NCBI RefSeq assembly: GCF_002266435.3
Contig: NZ_CP029426.2
Location: 960,001 to 1,024,000 of the forward strand
Length of the DNA: 64,000 bases
Reading direction: 5' to 3'
From: Bradyrhizobium amphicarpaeae
GTDB lineage: Bacteria > Pseudomonadota > Alphaproteobacteria > Rhizobiales > Xanthobacteraceae
Under the pieces are notes generated by a model that worked only from the letters and a program-made list of their open reading frames with translations, ran no database searches and had not been told where the DNA came from. The translations under genes and the position numbers were made by a program. This document shows, piece after piece, positions 49,478 to 58,394 of this stretch (positions are counted from its first letter, which is position 1; each line of letters opens with the position of its first letter).

Positions 49478-51559
49478 ATGTCAGAACCCCGCCAAATTAC
49501 GGACTCCGAGACCAACCCGCTGCTGAAGGCCTGGATGACGCCGTTCGCGACCCCGCCCTTCGACGAGATCGAGCCGGAGCACTTCCTGCCGGCCTTCGAG
49601 CAGGCCTTCGCCGACCATTCCGCCGAGATCGCGGCGATCACCAACGATCCGGGTGCGCCCGACTTCGCCAACACCGTCACGGCGCTGGAGCGCTCGGGCA
49701 AGCTGCTGAGCAAGGTGGCGTCCGTGTTCTACGACCTCGTGTCGGCGCATTCCAACCCGGCCATCCTGGAGATCGACAAGGAGGTCTCGCTGCGGATGGC
49801 AAGGCACTGGAATCCGATCATGATGAACGCCGTGCTGTTCGGTCGCATCGCCCAGCTGCACGAGAACCGCGCCAATCTGGATCTTTCTTCAGAGCAGCTT
49901 CGCCTGCTCGAGCGCACCTATACCCGTTTCCACCGCGCCGGCGCCGGCCTCTCCGACGAGGCCAAGACGCGGATGGCGGAGATCAACGAGCGGCTCGCCC
50001 AGCTCGGCACCAGTTTCAGCCATCATCTGCTCGGCGACGAGCAGGACTGGGTCATGGAGCTCGGGGAGGCCGACCGCCAGGGCCTGCAGGAGAGCTTCGT
50101 CGCCAGCGCCAAGGCTGCGGCAGAAGAGCGCGGCATGGCAGGCAAGGCCATCGTCACGCTGTCGCGCTCCTCGGTCGAACAGTTCCTGAAGAGCTCCGCC
50201 CGGCGTGATCTGCGCGAGAAGGTCTACAAGGCTTTCACCGCGCGAGGCGACAACGGCAATCCCAACGACAACAATGGAACCATCGTTGAGGTCCTGAAGC
50301 TGCGCGAAGAGAGCGCCAAGCTCCTCGGCTATCCGACCTTCGCCGCTTACCGGCTGGAGGATTCCATGGCCAAGACGCCGGACGCGGTGCGGAGCCTCTT
50401 GGAGCGGGTTTGGAAGCCGGCGCGAGCGCGGGCGCTTGCCGACCGCGACGATATGCAGGCTCTGATCACGGAAGAGGGCGGCAACTTCAAGCTTGCCCCG
50501 TGGGACTGGCGCTTCTACGCCGAAAAGCTGCGCCTTCAGCGCGCCAATTTCGACGATTCCGCGATCAAGCCGTATCTTTCGCTCGACAACATGATCGCGG
50601 CCGCCTTCGACTGCGCCACGCGCCTGTTCGGCGTCACTTTCGATGAGCGCAAGGACGTTCCGGTCTGGCATCCCGACGTCCGGGTCTGGGAGATGAAGGG
50701 GCCGGACGGCAAGCACAAGGCGCTGTTCTACGGCGACTACTTCGCCCGGCCGTCGAAGCGCTCCGGCGCCTGGATGACCTCGCTGCGCGACCAGCAGAAG
50801 CTCGACGGCGAGGTCGCGCCGCTGGTTCTCAACATCTGCAATTTCGCCAAGGGCGCTGGCGGCGAGCCTTCGCTGCTGTCGCCCGACGATGCCCGCACCC
50901 TGTTCCACGAGTTCGGCCATGGCCTACACGGCATGCTCTCCAACGTGACCTATCCGTCGCTGTCGGGGACCTCCGTGTTCACCGATTTCGTCGAGCTGCC
51001 CTCGCAGCTCTACGAGCATTGGCAGGAGCGGCCCGAGGTGCTGCAGAAGTTTGCCCGTCACTACCAGACCGGCGAGCCGTTGCCGGACGAGCTGTTGCAA
51101 CGGTTCCTGGCGGCGCGAAAATTCAACCAGGGCTTTGCCACGGTCGAATTCGTCTCCTCGGCGCTGATCGACCTCGAATTCCACACCCAGCCGGCCGCCG
51201 CCGCGCAGGATGTCCGCGCCTTCGAGAGACGCGAGCTTGAGAAGATCGGCATGCCCGAGGAGATCGCGCTGCGTCACCGTCCGACCCAGTTCGGGCACAT
51301 CTTCACCGGCGATCATTATGCCGCCGGCTATTACAGCTACATGTGGTCGGAGGTCATGGACGCCGACGCCTTCGGCGCGTTCGAGGAGGCCGGTAATATC
51401 TTCGATCCCACTGTGGCCAAGCGCCTGCATGACGACATCTATTCGAGCGGCGGATCGCTCGATCCGGAAGCCGCCTATGAGGCTTTCCGCGGTCGTCCTC
51501 CGGAACCCGACGCGCTGCTTCGCCGCCGCGGCCTGCTCGACGACGCCAAGGCGGCGTGA
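49478..51559 (+). CDS. M3 family oligopeptidase (oligopeptidase A / Dcp type)
   Basis: A cytoplasmic zinc metallopeptidase of 693 residues that degrades short peptides, including those from cleaved signal peptides. The zinc site is HEFGHGLHGML near residue 477 (HExxH form HEFGH) with the downstream glutamate in the GTSVFTDFVELPSQLYEHW segment near residue 500. GDHYAAGYYSYMWSEVMDAD near 608 supplies the substrate tyrosines. I favour ATG 49478, eight bases after GGGA; ATG 49460 adds six residues. It overlaps the next gene (TGATG). Confidence 0.92.
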   Translation: MSEPRQITDSETNPLLKAWMTPFATPPFDEIEPEHFLPAFEQAFADHSAEIAAITNDPGAPDFANTVTALERSGKLLSKVASVFYDLVSAHSNPAILEIDKEVSLRMARHWNPIMMNAVLFGRIAQLHENRANLDLSSEQLRLLERTYTRFHRAGAGLSDEAKTRMAEINERLAQLGTSFSHHLLGDEQDWVMELGEADRQGLQESFVASAKAAAEERGMAGKAIVTLSRSSVEQFLKSSARRDLREKVYKAFTARGDNGNPNDNNGTIVEVLKLREESAKLLGYPTFAAYRLEDSMAKTPDAVRSLLERVWKPARARALADRDDMQALITEEGGNFKLAPWDWRFYAEKLRLQRANFDDSAIKPYLSLDNMIAAAFDCATRLFGVTFDERKDVPVWHPDVRVWEMKGPDGKHKALFYGDYFARPSKRSGAWMTSLRDQQKLDGEVAPLVLNICNFAKGAGGEPSLLSPDDARTLFHEFGHGLHGMLSNVTYPSLSGTSVFTDFVELPSQLYEHWQERPEVLQKFARHYQTGEPLPDELLQRFLAARKFNQGFATVEFVSSALIDLEFHTQPAAAAQDVRAFERRELEKIGMPEEIALRHRPTQFGHIFTGDHYAAGYYSYMWSEVMDADAFGAFEEAGNIFDPTVAKRLHDDIYSSGGSLDPEAAYEAFRGRPPEPDALLRRRGLLDDAKAA

Positions 51560-52197
51560 TGGGCATGCGCGCCCTGTTTGGATGGCTGCTCGCCGCCGGC
51601 CTGCTACTTGCGGCGGGCACGGCGCACGCGCATCCGCATGTCTGGATCACCGCGACCAGCGAGCTGCTCTACGCCGCCGACGGCTCGATCACCGGCGTCC
51701 GTCACGCCTGGAAGTTCGACGACATGTTCTCGGCCTATGCGGTGCAGGGGCTCGAGAGCAAGACCAAGGGCGCGTATACGCGCGAGGAGCTTGGGGCGCT
51801 GGCGCAGACCAATGTCGAGTCGCTCAAGGAATACGCCTACTTCACCTTCGCGCGAGCCGACGGCAAGAAGGAGCGATTTAACGAGCCGGTCGACTACTTC
51901 CTCGACTACAAGGACACGGTGCTGACCCTGCACTTCACGCTGCCGCTGAAGAACCCGGTCAAGCCCAAGCAGCTGGTGCTCGAAGTGTTCGACCGCTCCT
52001 ACTTCATCGACTTCCAGATGGCCAAGGACAATCCGGTCAAGCTGGTCGGCGCGCCCGCCGGCTGCCAGATGAAGCTCGATCGGCCCAGCGACGGCTCGGC
52101 CACGGCCCAGAAGCTCAATGAGCAGACGTTCCTGAACGGCGAAAACAGCAATTTCGGCATGATGTTCGCCAACAAGATCACGGTGGATTGCCCTTGA
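51559..52197 (+). CDS. DUF1007 periplasmic protein, partner of NicO metal exporter
   Basis: A 212-residue exported protein. The signal peptide (ALFGWLLAAGLLLAAGTAHA) is followed at once by HAHPHVWITATSELLYAADGSITGVRHAWKFDDMFSAY, the family's defining N-terminus, whose exposed HxHPH could bind metal. Genes of this family almost always precede NicO/RcnA-type transporters, as here. The start at ATG 51559 overlaps the peptidase stop; GTG 51556 and ATG 51565 are also possible. It may pick up or pass on Ni, Co or Zn. Confidence 0.85.
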   Translation: MGMRALFGWLLAAGLLLAAGTAHAHPHVWITATSELLYAADGSITGVRHAWKFDDMFSAYAVQGLESKTKGAYTREELGALAQTNVESLKEYAYFTFARADGKKERFNEPVDYFLDYKDTVLTLHFTLPLKNPVKPKQLVLEVFDRSYFIDFQMAKDNPVKLVGAPAGCQMKLDRPSDGSATAQKLNEQTFLNGENSNFGMMFANKITVDCP

Positions 52198-53321
52198 AGC
52201 CAAAGCTCTCCCCGCTTGCCCGCGGGCTTGTTGCATGCGCCGCACTTGCCGCCGTGCTGGTGGTGGCCGATGCCGCGCTTCACGATGTCCTCGCGCAGAA
52301 TCCGTTCGGCGCGCCGAAGCCGCCGCAGGCGGCCCAGCCCGAGGCCAGCGGGATCATCGGCTGGCTGCTGGCAAAACAGTCGGAATTCTATCGCCAGATG
52401 TCGTCGACCATCCGCGCCGCCAAGTCCGACGGCTCGGCGGTGTGGACGCTGCTCTTCATCTCCTTTGCCTACGGCATCTTCCACGCCGCCGGCCCTGGCC
52501 ACGGCAAGGCGGTGATCGCTTCCTACCTCGTCGCCAACCGCGAGACCGCGCGGCGCGGCATCGCGCTGTCGTTCGCTTCGGCGCTGATGCAGTCGCTGGT
52601 GGCGATCCTGATCGTCGGTATTTCGGCCTGGGTGCTGAATGCGACCGCCAAGACCATGTGCAAGGCGGAAGGCGCGATCGAGATCGCGAGCTATGGCCTG
52701 ATTGCGCTGTTCGGCCTGCGGCTGGTGTGGGTCAAGGGCCGCACGTTCATCAGGGCGCTGCAGGCCGCCCAGCCGGTGCCGGCGCTTGCCGGCGTGCCGC
52801 ACGATCATGGTCACGGTCATCACCATCATCACGATGCCCACGATCATCACCATCACGGACATGATCATCACCGGCACGATCATGATCATGCGCACGCCCA
52901 AGCCCATCACGGGCATGACCACGTCCATGACGAACATTGCGGCCATTCCCATGGCCCCACGCCGAGCGAGCTCGCCGGCCCCGGCGGCTGGCGGCGCGGC
53001 TTCGCCGCGATCCTCACCGTCGGCATCCGTCCCTGCTCTGGCGCGATCCTGGTGCTGGTGTTCGCGCTGGCGCAGGGCCTGTTCTGGGCCGGCATCGCCG
53101 CGACGTTGCTGATGGGGCTCGGCACCGCGATCACGGTCGCGGCCATCGCGGTCGTCGCCGTCTCCGCCAAGGACATCGCCACCCGCCTCAGCGCCGGCCG
53201 CGACGGCGGCGGTGCATTGTTCATGCGCGGCATCGAATTCGCGGCTGCAGGCGTCGTGCTGCTGTTCGGCACGGGCCTCTTGCTGGGCTACATCGCGGCC
53301 GAACGGACGACGTGTTTCTAG
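52194..53321 (+). CDS. Nickel/cobalt (NicO/RcnA family) transporter
   Basis: A 375-residue inner-membrane metal transporter. The hallmark FAYGIFHAAGPGHGKAVIASYLVANRE lies near residue 92, and GIRPCSGAILVLVFALAQGLFWAGIAATLLMG near 280 is the second family motif. Between them is a very His-rich cytoplasmic or periplasmic loop (about 207-260) rich in HDH and HHG. About six hydrophobic segments. The start is TTG in a TTGA overlap with the DUF1007 stop. The family includes efflux and uptake members, and direction cannot be told. Confidence 0.88.
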   Translation: MKPKLSPLARGLVACAALAAVLVVADAALHDVLAQNPFGAPKPPQAAQPEASGIIGWLLAKQSEFYRQMSSTIRAAKSDGSAVWTLLFISFAYGIFHAAGPGHGKAVIASYLVANRETARRGIALSFASALMQSLVAILIVGISAWVLNATAKTMCKAEGAIEIASYGLIALFGLRLVWVKGRTFIRALQAAQPVPALAGVPHDHGHGHHHHHDAHDHHHHGHDHHRHDHDHAHAQAHHGHDHVHDEHCGHSHGPTPSELAGPGGWRRGFAAILTVGIRPCSGAILVLVFALAQGLFWAGIAATLLMGLGTAITVAAIAVVAVSAKDIATRLSAGRDGGGALFMRGIEFAAAGVVLLFGTGLLLGYIAAERTTCF

Positions 53322-53330
53322 GAACATTCG

Positions 53331-53470
53331 TGCCCCGGACGCAGCGCAGCGTCCCTTCGTCGATGCGCTGCAGAGCCGGGGTCCATCTCTCCGTACGGTG
53401 GCCTGTAGCTTTCTGGGTCCCGGCTCTGCGGAGCAGCGCAAGCGCGCTGCCCCGCGTCCGGGACGCGGGG
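53331..53470. repeat. Dispersed palindromic repeat, GTCCCGGACGC family, copy 5
   Basis: GTGCCCCGGACGCAGCGCAG to CGCGTCCGGGACGCGG, with AGAGCCGGGGTCC and GGGTCCCGGCTCTGCG inside. This is the longest of the five copies and separates two convergent genes. Confidence 0.8.
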
Positions 53471-53471
53471 C

Positions 53472-53870
53472 TCAGACCGGCAAGAACCGCTTCAAGGCCG
53501 GCATGAAGAATATCCCGAAATTGATCGCAAAGCCGATGCTCCAGAGGATCGAGCGTAGCGTCGGGCGGTTGCCGAGATAGGTCAGCACATAGGCGAGGCG
53601 CACGATGAGGAAAAGTGCCGCGAGCTCGTCGATCAGCCGCTGCGGCGAGTCCCGGTATTCGGCGAGAAGTACCGCGAAGGCGAAGAACGGGAAGGTCTCG
53701 ATGCCGTTCTGGTGCGCGCCGAGCGCGCGCTGCGAGAGTGCGTCCTCGTAGAAGGCGGGGTCGCGCGGCCGGGCATTGTCGAAGCGCCGAAAATTGATCC
53801 ATTTGATCGCGGCGATCGTAGACAGATAGAGCAGCAGCGCTCCAAAGACGCACCATTCCGCGAGTGTCAT
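53472..53870 (-). CDS. MAPEG family membrane protein
   Basis: A 132-residue four-helix membrane protein. After LAEWCVFGALLLYLSTIAA come FRRFDNARPRDPAFYEDALSQRALGAHQNGIETFPFFAFAVLLAE (about 28-72), with the MAPEG signature R-A-x-x-A-H-x-N-x-x-E, and then VRLAYVLTYLGNRPTLRSILWSIGF. Members bind glutathione or lipids; bacterial homologues are mostly uncharacterised. The start follows GGAGGAAAG perfectly. Confidence 0.85.
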   Translation of the reverse strand: MTLAEWCVFGALLLYLSTIAAIKWINFRRFDNARPRDPAFYEDALSQRALGAHQNGIETFPFFAFAVLLAEYRDSPQRLIDELAALFLIVRLAYVLTYLGNRPTLRSILWSIGFAINFGIFFMPALKRFLPV

Positions 53871-53952
53871 CTTTCCTCCCCCGCCTGGGTGCGACCCTAG
53901 CGAAACCGGCCTCATCTTGACAAGTTCGGACCAACGCGCGACCCACAGAACC

Positions 53953-54990
53953 ATGACCAGTGTCGTTCCCATCGAGGCCGCGAGACCGGCCGCCCAATCC
54001 GCCTTGCCGCGCGTCGGCGTGCTGTTGGTCAATCTCGGCACGCCCGATACGGCCAATGCCCAGGGCGTGCGGGTCTATCTCAAGGAGTTCCTCTCGGACG
54101 CCCGGGTGATCGAGGACCAAGGGCTGATCTGGAAGCTGGTGCTCAATGGGATCATCCTGAACACCCGGCCGCGGGCCAAGGCGCGCGACTATCTGAAGAT
54201 ATGGAACACCGAAAAGAACGAATCCCCGCTCAAGACCATCACGCGCTCGCAGGGCGACAAGCTCGCCGCGGCGCTGTCGAGCCATGCGCATGTCGTGGTC
54301 GATTGGGCGATGCGCTACGGCAATCCGTCGATCAAAGCCGGCATCGACGGATTGATCGCCAAGGGCTGCGAACGCATCCTCACCGTTCCCCTGTATCCGC
54401 AATATTCGGCCTCGACCTCGGCGACGGTTTGCGACGAGGTCTTCCGCGTGCTTGCCAGCCTGCGGAACCAGCCAACGCTCCGTGTCACCCCGCCTTATTA
54501 CGAGGACGAGGCCTATATCGACGCGCTCGCGATCTCGATTGAAACGCATCTTTCGACGCTTTCCTTCGCACCGGAGCTGATCGTCGCGTCCTTCCACGGC
54601 ATGCCGAAATCCTATGTCGAAAAGGGCGATCCCTATCAGAGCCACTGCATCGCCACCACGGCGGCCCTGCGCCGCCGGCTCGGCATGGACGAGACGAAAT
54701 TGCTGCTGACCTTCCAGTCCCGCTTCGGATTCGACGAGTGGCTCCAGCCCTACACCGACAAGACCATGGAGCGGCTCGCGAAGGAGGGCGTGCGTCGCCT
54801 TGCGGTGGTGACGCCGGGCTTTTCCGCCGACTGCCTGGAGACGCTGGAGGAGATCGCGCAGGAGAATGCCGAGATCTTCACGCACAATGGCGGTGAGGAG
54901 TTTTCCGCGATCCCCTGCCTCAACGACAGCGACCCCGGCATGGACGTGATCCGTACCCTCGTGCTGCGCGAGCTTCAGGGCTGGATCTGA
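53953..54990 (+). CDS. hemH: Ferrochelatase
   Basis: Inserts Fe(II) into protoporphyrin IX, the last step of protoheme synthesis. The 345-residue chain has VGVLLVNLGTPDTA near residue 21, VDWAMRYGNPSIKAG near 117, the catalytic histidine in VASFHGMPKSYVEKGDPY near 218 and the acidic VTPGFSADCLETLEEI near 290. ATG 53953 is selected over 53917, whose extra 12 residues precede the usual family start. Monocistronic, with an unrelated receptor gene 27 bases on. Confidence 0.95.
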   Translation: MTSVVPIEAARPAAQSALPRVGVLLVNLGTPDTANAQGVRVYLKEFLSDARVIEDQGLIWKLVLNGIILNTRPRAKARDYLKIWNTEKNESPLKTITRSQGDKLAAALSSHAHVVVDWAMRYGNPSIKAGIDGLIAKGCERILTVPLYPQYSASTSATVCDEVFRVLASLRNQPTLRVTPPYYEDEAYIDALAISIETHLSTLSFAPELIVASFHGMPKSYVEKGDPYQSHCIATTAALRRRLGMDETKLLLTFQSRFGFDEWLQPYTDKTMERLAKEGVRRLAVVTPGFSADCLETLEEIAQENAEIFTHNGGEEFSAIPCLNDSDPGMDVIRTLVLRELQGWI

Positions 54991-55017
54991 TGGAGGGCTG
55001 GCTCTGATGGGCGCCCC

Positions 55018-55986
55018 ATGAACCGCCGTGAGTGTCTGGCGCTTCTTGGGACGATCGCAGCGCTGCCGGTCCCGGTCCTGGCGCAGCAGCCGAGCGAGGT
55101 GCGCCGGCTCGGCGTGCTCTCGGTCATTGCCTCCGACGAAGTGATCGGCCAGGCCCGCCTGGCGGAGGCGCTCGCCGGCCTCGGCTGGAAAAAGCGCGAC
55201 AAACTCGAGATTGACTGGCGCAGCGGTGGCGGCGACCGCGCCCGCATCGCGCGGCTCGCCGACGAGTTGATCGCGCTCAAGCCCGACATCCTGCTCGCGC
55301 TCGGCACGCCCTCGGTCGAGGAGCTGCGCCGGCGCAGCGCGACGATCCCGATCGTGTTCGCCGTCGTCACCGATCCCGTCAGCCAGGGCTTTGTCGACAA
55401 TCTCGCGCATCCCGGCGGCAACGTCACCGGCTTCACCGATTACGACGGGCCGCTGGCCGGCAAATGGCTGGAGATGCTGACGCAGGTCACGCCAAGATTG
55501 TCCCGCGTCGTCGTCGTCTACAATCCCGCCACTGCGCCGTTCGCGCCCCTGATGCTGCGCACCATCGAGGACGCCGCGCGGACGCTCCATGTGACGGTCG
55601 AGCCCGCGCCGGTGCATGACACGGCCTCCATCGCCGTGCTGGCTTCGCGGAGGGACGGCGGCTTTTTGATCCTGCCGGACTTCTTCACCATGGCCAATCG
55701 CGTAGAGCTTCTGGCGGCGATCGCGCAGGCGCGCGTGCCGGCGGTGTTCTGGAGCCGCACCTTCGTCGAGGCGGGCGGGCTGATGTCCTACAGCACCGAC
55801 AGCGCCGAGCAGCTCCGCCGCGCCGCGGACTATATCGATCGCATCCTGAAGGGGGCGCGGCCAGCCGACCTGCCAGTGCAGAACCCCACCAAGTTCGAGC
55901 TTACGGTCAACCTGAAAACGGCAAAGGCGCTTGATCTCGTCATTTCGCCCTCGTTGCTGGCGATCGCCGATGACGTCATCGAATGA
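55018..55986 (+). CDS. ABC transporter substrate-binding protein (LivJ-like fold, PF04392 type)
   Basis: A 322-residue periplasmic receptor. The signal (RRECLALLGTIAALPVPVLAQQ) has a twin-arginine-like start. RRLGVLSVIASDE, KPDILLALGTPSVEELRRRS and IPIVFAVVTDPVSQGFVDNLAHPGGNVTGF (about 101-150) are typical of the ABC_sub_bind family. No permease or ATPase is adjacent, and such orphans are numerous in Bradyrhizobium. The ligand is unknown. It lies in the same direction as hemH but need not be linked to it. Confidence 0.85.
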   Translation: MNRRECLALLGTIAALPVPVLAQQPSEVRRLGVLSVIASDEVIGQARLAEALAGLGWKKRDKLEIDWRSGGGDRARIARLADELIALKPDILLALGTPSVEELRRRSATIPIVFAVVTDPVSQGFVDNLAHPGGNVTGFTDYDGPLAGKWLEMLTQVTPRLSRVVVVYNPATAPFAPLMLRTIEDAARTLHVTVEPAPVHDTASIAVLASRRDGGFLILPDFFTMANRVELLAAIAQARVPAVFWSRTFVEAGGLMSYSTDSAEQLRRAADYIDRILKGARPADLPVQNPTKFELTVNLKTAKALDLVISPSLLAIADDVIE

Positions 55987-56217
55987 AGACGTCCGCGGCC
56001 GCCGGCATGGACGGATATGTTCGCTAGGTCCGCGTCGGCTCGCTTTCAAGGGCCTTGCGCGAATACATATTCGTGGCCGGTCTCTTTCGTCGCGTCTTGT
56101 GCAGAATTGCGCCGATACCGACGTTACTTGCGACCGCTGAACCGGTAAGGAAGTGATCCCGACCAATGACAGCCGGGAAAGGGCTTTCCGAGCTTCTTTT
56201 CCCGCCTTGGAGGAAAT

Positions 56218-57219
56218 ATGAGCGGTTTCGACATTTTCGCGATTGTTCTGGTGTTGCTCGTCATCGTCACGCTGGTCGCCGGCGTGAAGACGGTGCCGCA
56301 AGGTTATGACTGGACCATCGAGCGGTTCGGCAAATACACGCAGACGCTGAGCCCCGGCCTTAACTTGATCGTGCCCTATTTCGATCACGTCGGGCGCAAG
56401 ATCAACATGATGGAGCAGGTGATCGACATCCCCGAGCAGGAGGTCATCACCAAGGACAACGCCACCGTGACGGTGGACGGCGTTGCTTTCTACCAGGTGT
56501 TTGATGCCGCCAAAGCGAGCTACGAGGTCTCCAACCTGACCCAGGCCGTCACCGTCCTGACCATGACGAACATCCGTTCCGTGATGGGTTCGATGGATCT
56601 CGATCAGGTGCTGTCGCACCGCGACGAGATCAACGAGCGCCTGCTGCGCGTCGTCGATGCCGCGGTCTCGCCCTGGGGCTTGAAGGTCAACCGCATCGAG
56701 ATCAAGGACATCGTGCCGCCCGCCGACCTCGTCGAGGCCATGGGCCGGCAGATGAAGGCCGAGCGCGTCAAGCGTGCCGACATTCTCGCCGCCGAAGGCC
56801 AGCGCCAGTCGGAGATCCTGCGCGCCGAGGGCGCCAAGCAGGGCCAGATCCTCCAGGCCGAAGGCCGCAAGGAGGCTGCGTTCCGCGATGCCGAAGCCCG
56901 CGAGCGGTCTGCCGAGGCCGAGGCCAAGGCGACCCAGATGGTCAGCGAAGCGATTTCCAAGGGCGACGTGGCTGCGCTGAATTACTTCATCGCGGACAAA
57001 TACATCAAGGCGTTCGGGCAGCTGGCCGACTCGCCGAACCAGAAAGTCATCATGCTTCCGGTCGAGGCGATGAGCATGCTGGGCTCGCTCGCGGGCATCG
57101 GCGAGATCGCAAAGGCAACGTTCGGCGAAAGCGCGGCATCCGCCGCTGCCGCCGCGCGCCGTTCGAGCTCGGTGCCGACGACCGGCAGCACGCCGCCGGT
57201 GCCGCCGCGGCAGGGATAG
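56218..57219 (+). CDS. SPFH/Band 7 (stomatin-like, QmcA) membrane protein
   Basis: A 333-residue membrane-anchored protein that assembles into cage-like oligomers. It has one N-terminal helix (IFAIVLVLLVIVTLVAGV), then the SPFH domain: VPQGYDWTIERFGKYTQTLSPGLNLIVPYFDHV near 24-56 and ALNYFIADKYIKAF near 255. The middle is an Ala/Glu-rich coiled coil (about 185-250). The gene is followed by nfeD, the usual partner. Function is in membrane domain organisation and proteolysis control. Confidence 0.92.
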   Translation: MSGFDIFAIVLVLLVIVTLVAGVKTVPQGYDWTIERFGKYTQTLSPGLNLIVPYFDHVGRKINMMEQVIDIPEQEVITKDNATVTVDGVAFYQVFDAAKASYEVSNLTQAVTVLTMTNIRSVMGSMDLDQVLSHRDEINERLLRVVDAAVSPWGLKVNRIEIKDIVPPADLVEAMGRQMKAERVKRADILAAEGQRQSEILRAEGAKQGQILQAEGRKEAAFRDAEARERSAEAEAKATQMVSEAISKGDVAALNYFIADKYIKAFGQLADSPNQKVIMLPVEAMSMLGSLAGIGEIAKATFGESAASAAAAARRSSSVPTTGSTPPVPPRQG

Positions 57220-57273
57220 TCACCGGTGCATGTCCCTTCGACAGGGGCATGCACCATGATAGAAGGTCGTGTC

Positions 57274-57717
57274 ATGACCGACATGTTCGTATCGCTCGGC
57301 ACCTGGAACTGGCTGATCTTCGGCTTCATCCTGATGGGGCTCGAGGTCCTGGCGCCGGGCATCTTCCTGTTCTGGCTCGGACTTGCCGCGCTGCTGGTCG
57401 GCCTGATCTCGTTCGCTGTGGCCATATCCTGGCAGATCCAGCTCGTGATGTTCGCGATCTTTGCCGCGGCCGCCGTGCCGGTGTGGCGTCGCCTTGCCCG
57501 GCCGAAGTCCGATGCAAGCGCCAGCCCGTTCCTCAACAAGCGCGCCGATGCGCTGCTCGGGCGCGAGTTCACGCTGGAGAAGCCGATCGTCGACGGCAGC
57601 GGCACCATGCGTATCGGCGATACGGTGTGGCGCGTCGCCGGCCCCGATACGCCGGCGGGAACGCGGGTGAAGGTGGTGCAGGTGGACGGTGCGAACCTGA
57701 CCGTGGCGGCGGCGTAG
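57274..57717 (+). CDS. NfeD family membrane protein
   Basis: A 147-residue protein of the short NfeD (NfeD1b) class. Two or three membrane segments (LIFGFILMGLEVLAPGIFLFWLGLAALLVGLISFAVA and QLVMFAIFAAAAVPVW) are followed by a soluble OB-fold domain with LLGREFTLEKPIVDGSGTMRIGDTVWRVAG. NfeD proteins pair with stomatin homologues such as the one upstream. ATG 57274 is chosen for AGAAGG seven bases before it; ATG 57256 is possible. Confidence 0.9.
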   Translation: MTDMFVSLGTWNWLIFGFILMGLEVLAPGIFLFWLGLAALLVGLISFAVAISWQIQLVMFAIFAAAAVPVWRRLARPKSDASASPFLNKRADALLGREFTLEKPIVDGSGTMRIGDTVWRVAGPDTPAGTRVKVVQVDGANLTVAAA

Positions 57718-57724
57718 CTTTGCT

Positions 57725-58020
57725 TGACCCTCCCCTGGAGGGGCAGGGCAATCGCATGTGAGAAACCGTGGCGGGAATCTCGCCCGTAGCCATCCTTCGA
57801 GACGCCCGCCTCCGGCGGGCCCTCAGGATGACGACGGAGTCTGCAGCGGCCATTTTAACGGACACAACTGCAACTCAGCCTCATCCTGAGGGACCGCCAC
57901 CGGGTCCGCGCAAAGCGCGGCCCGATGACAAGCTCCGCGGTCGTCTCGAAGGACGAGGCGCTTGCTCAGGCCCATCCGAAAAGTCACATGCGATAGCCCT
58001 GCCCTGGAGGGGGAGGGTCA
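57725..58020. repeat. Nested pair of inverted repeats
   Basis: The outer arms TGACCCTCCCCTGGAGGGGC (from 57725) and GGAGGGGGAGGGTCA (to 58020) are near-exact inverses over about 37 bases, including TCGCATGTGA / TCACATGCGA. Inside lie ATCCTTCGAGACG...CCCTCAGGATGA and TCATCCTGAGGG...CGTCTCGAAGGAC, an independent inverted repeat. The stretch of about 310 bases has no credible gene and looks like one repeat inserted in another. Confidence 0.7.
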
Positions 58021-58028
58021 GCAAGACA

Positions 58029-58355
58029 TTATCGCTTCCACCGCTCGGCAAACCGGTGCAGTGGCACGACCATCTCGCACAAGTCCCGCCCGAGCGAAGT
58101 CAGCCCATAACCTCCGCCGTCGCCAAGCTCGACGAATCCCGCTTCACGCAGCTCCGTCAGCCGCGCCTGCAGCACCGTGGGCGAGGCCTCGTCGCAGGCG
58201 GCGCGCAGCGCGCGCGAGGTGAGGGGGGCATCCCGCAGCTCCCAGAGAATCCGCAAGCTCCAACGCCGGCCGAGCAGGTCGAGCAGCGCCATGATCGGCC
58301 GGCCGGTGCGAGAGCCGCGAACGCCGGGTGTCTTCGAGGCGGCCTTTTTATTCAT
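58029..58355 (-). CDS. HxlR-like winged-helix transcriptional regulator
   Basis: A 108-residue regulator with a winged helix: LLGRRWSLRILWELRDAPLTSRALRAACDEASPTVLQARLTELREAGFVEL spans about residues 27-77 and is the recognition unit; the wing and dimer helix follow. The Cys typical of redox-sensing HxlR proteins near the start is absent, but C54 lies in ACDEAS. It is divergent from the carboxymuconolactone-decarboxylase-like gene, with two palindromes between them, so it probably controls both. Confidence 0.82.
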   Translation of the reverse strand: MNKKAASKTPGVRGSRTGRPIMALLDLLGRRWSLRILWELRDAPLTSRALRAACDEASPTVLQARLTELREAGFVELGDGGGYGLTSLGRDLCEMVVPLHRFAERWKR

Positions 58356-58374
58356 CGGCGGACCCTTGTGTCAT

Positions 58375-58391
58375 GCTACAAATAGTGTAGC
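58375..58391. promoter_or_regulatory. Operator palindrome 1 of the HxlR/CMD divergent promoter
   Basis: GCTACA-AATAG-TGTAGC has perfect six-base arms. It shares the GCTAC/GTAGC half-sites with the second palindrome 20 bases on; together they make a tandem operator for a dimeric regulator. Confidence 0.7.
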
Positions 58392-58394
58392 GTG

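Noticed and set aside
53221..56619. A very long open frame of over 1,100 codons on the minus strand
   Set aside because: It runs opposite hemH, the ABC receptor and the SPFH gene, whose families are certain. GC-rich codon bias leaves the opposite strand open; the translation is Arg/Ala-rich and resembles nothing.
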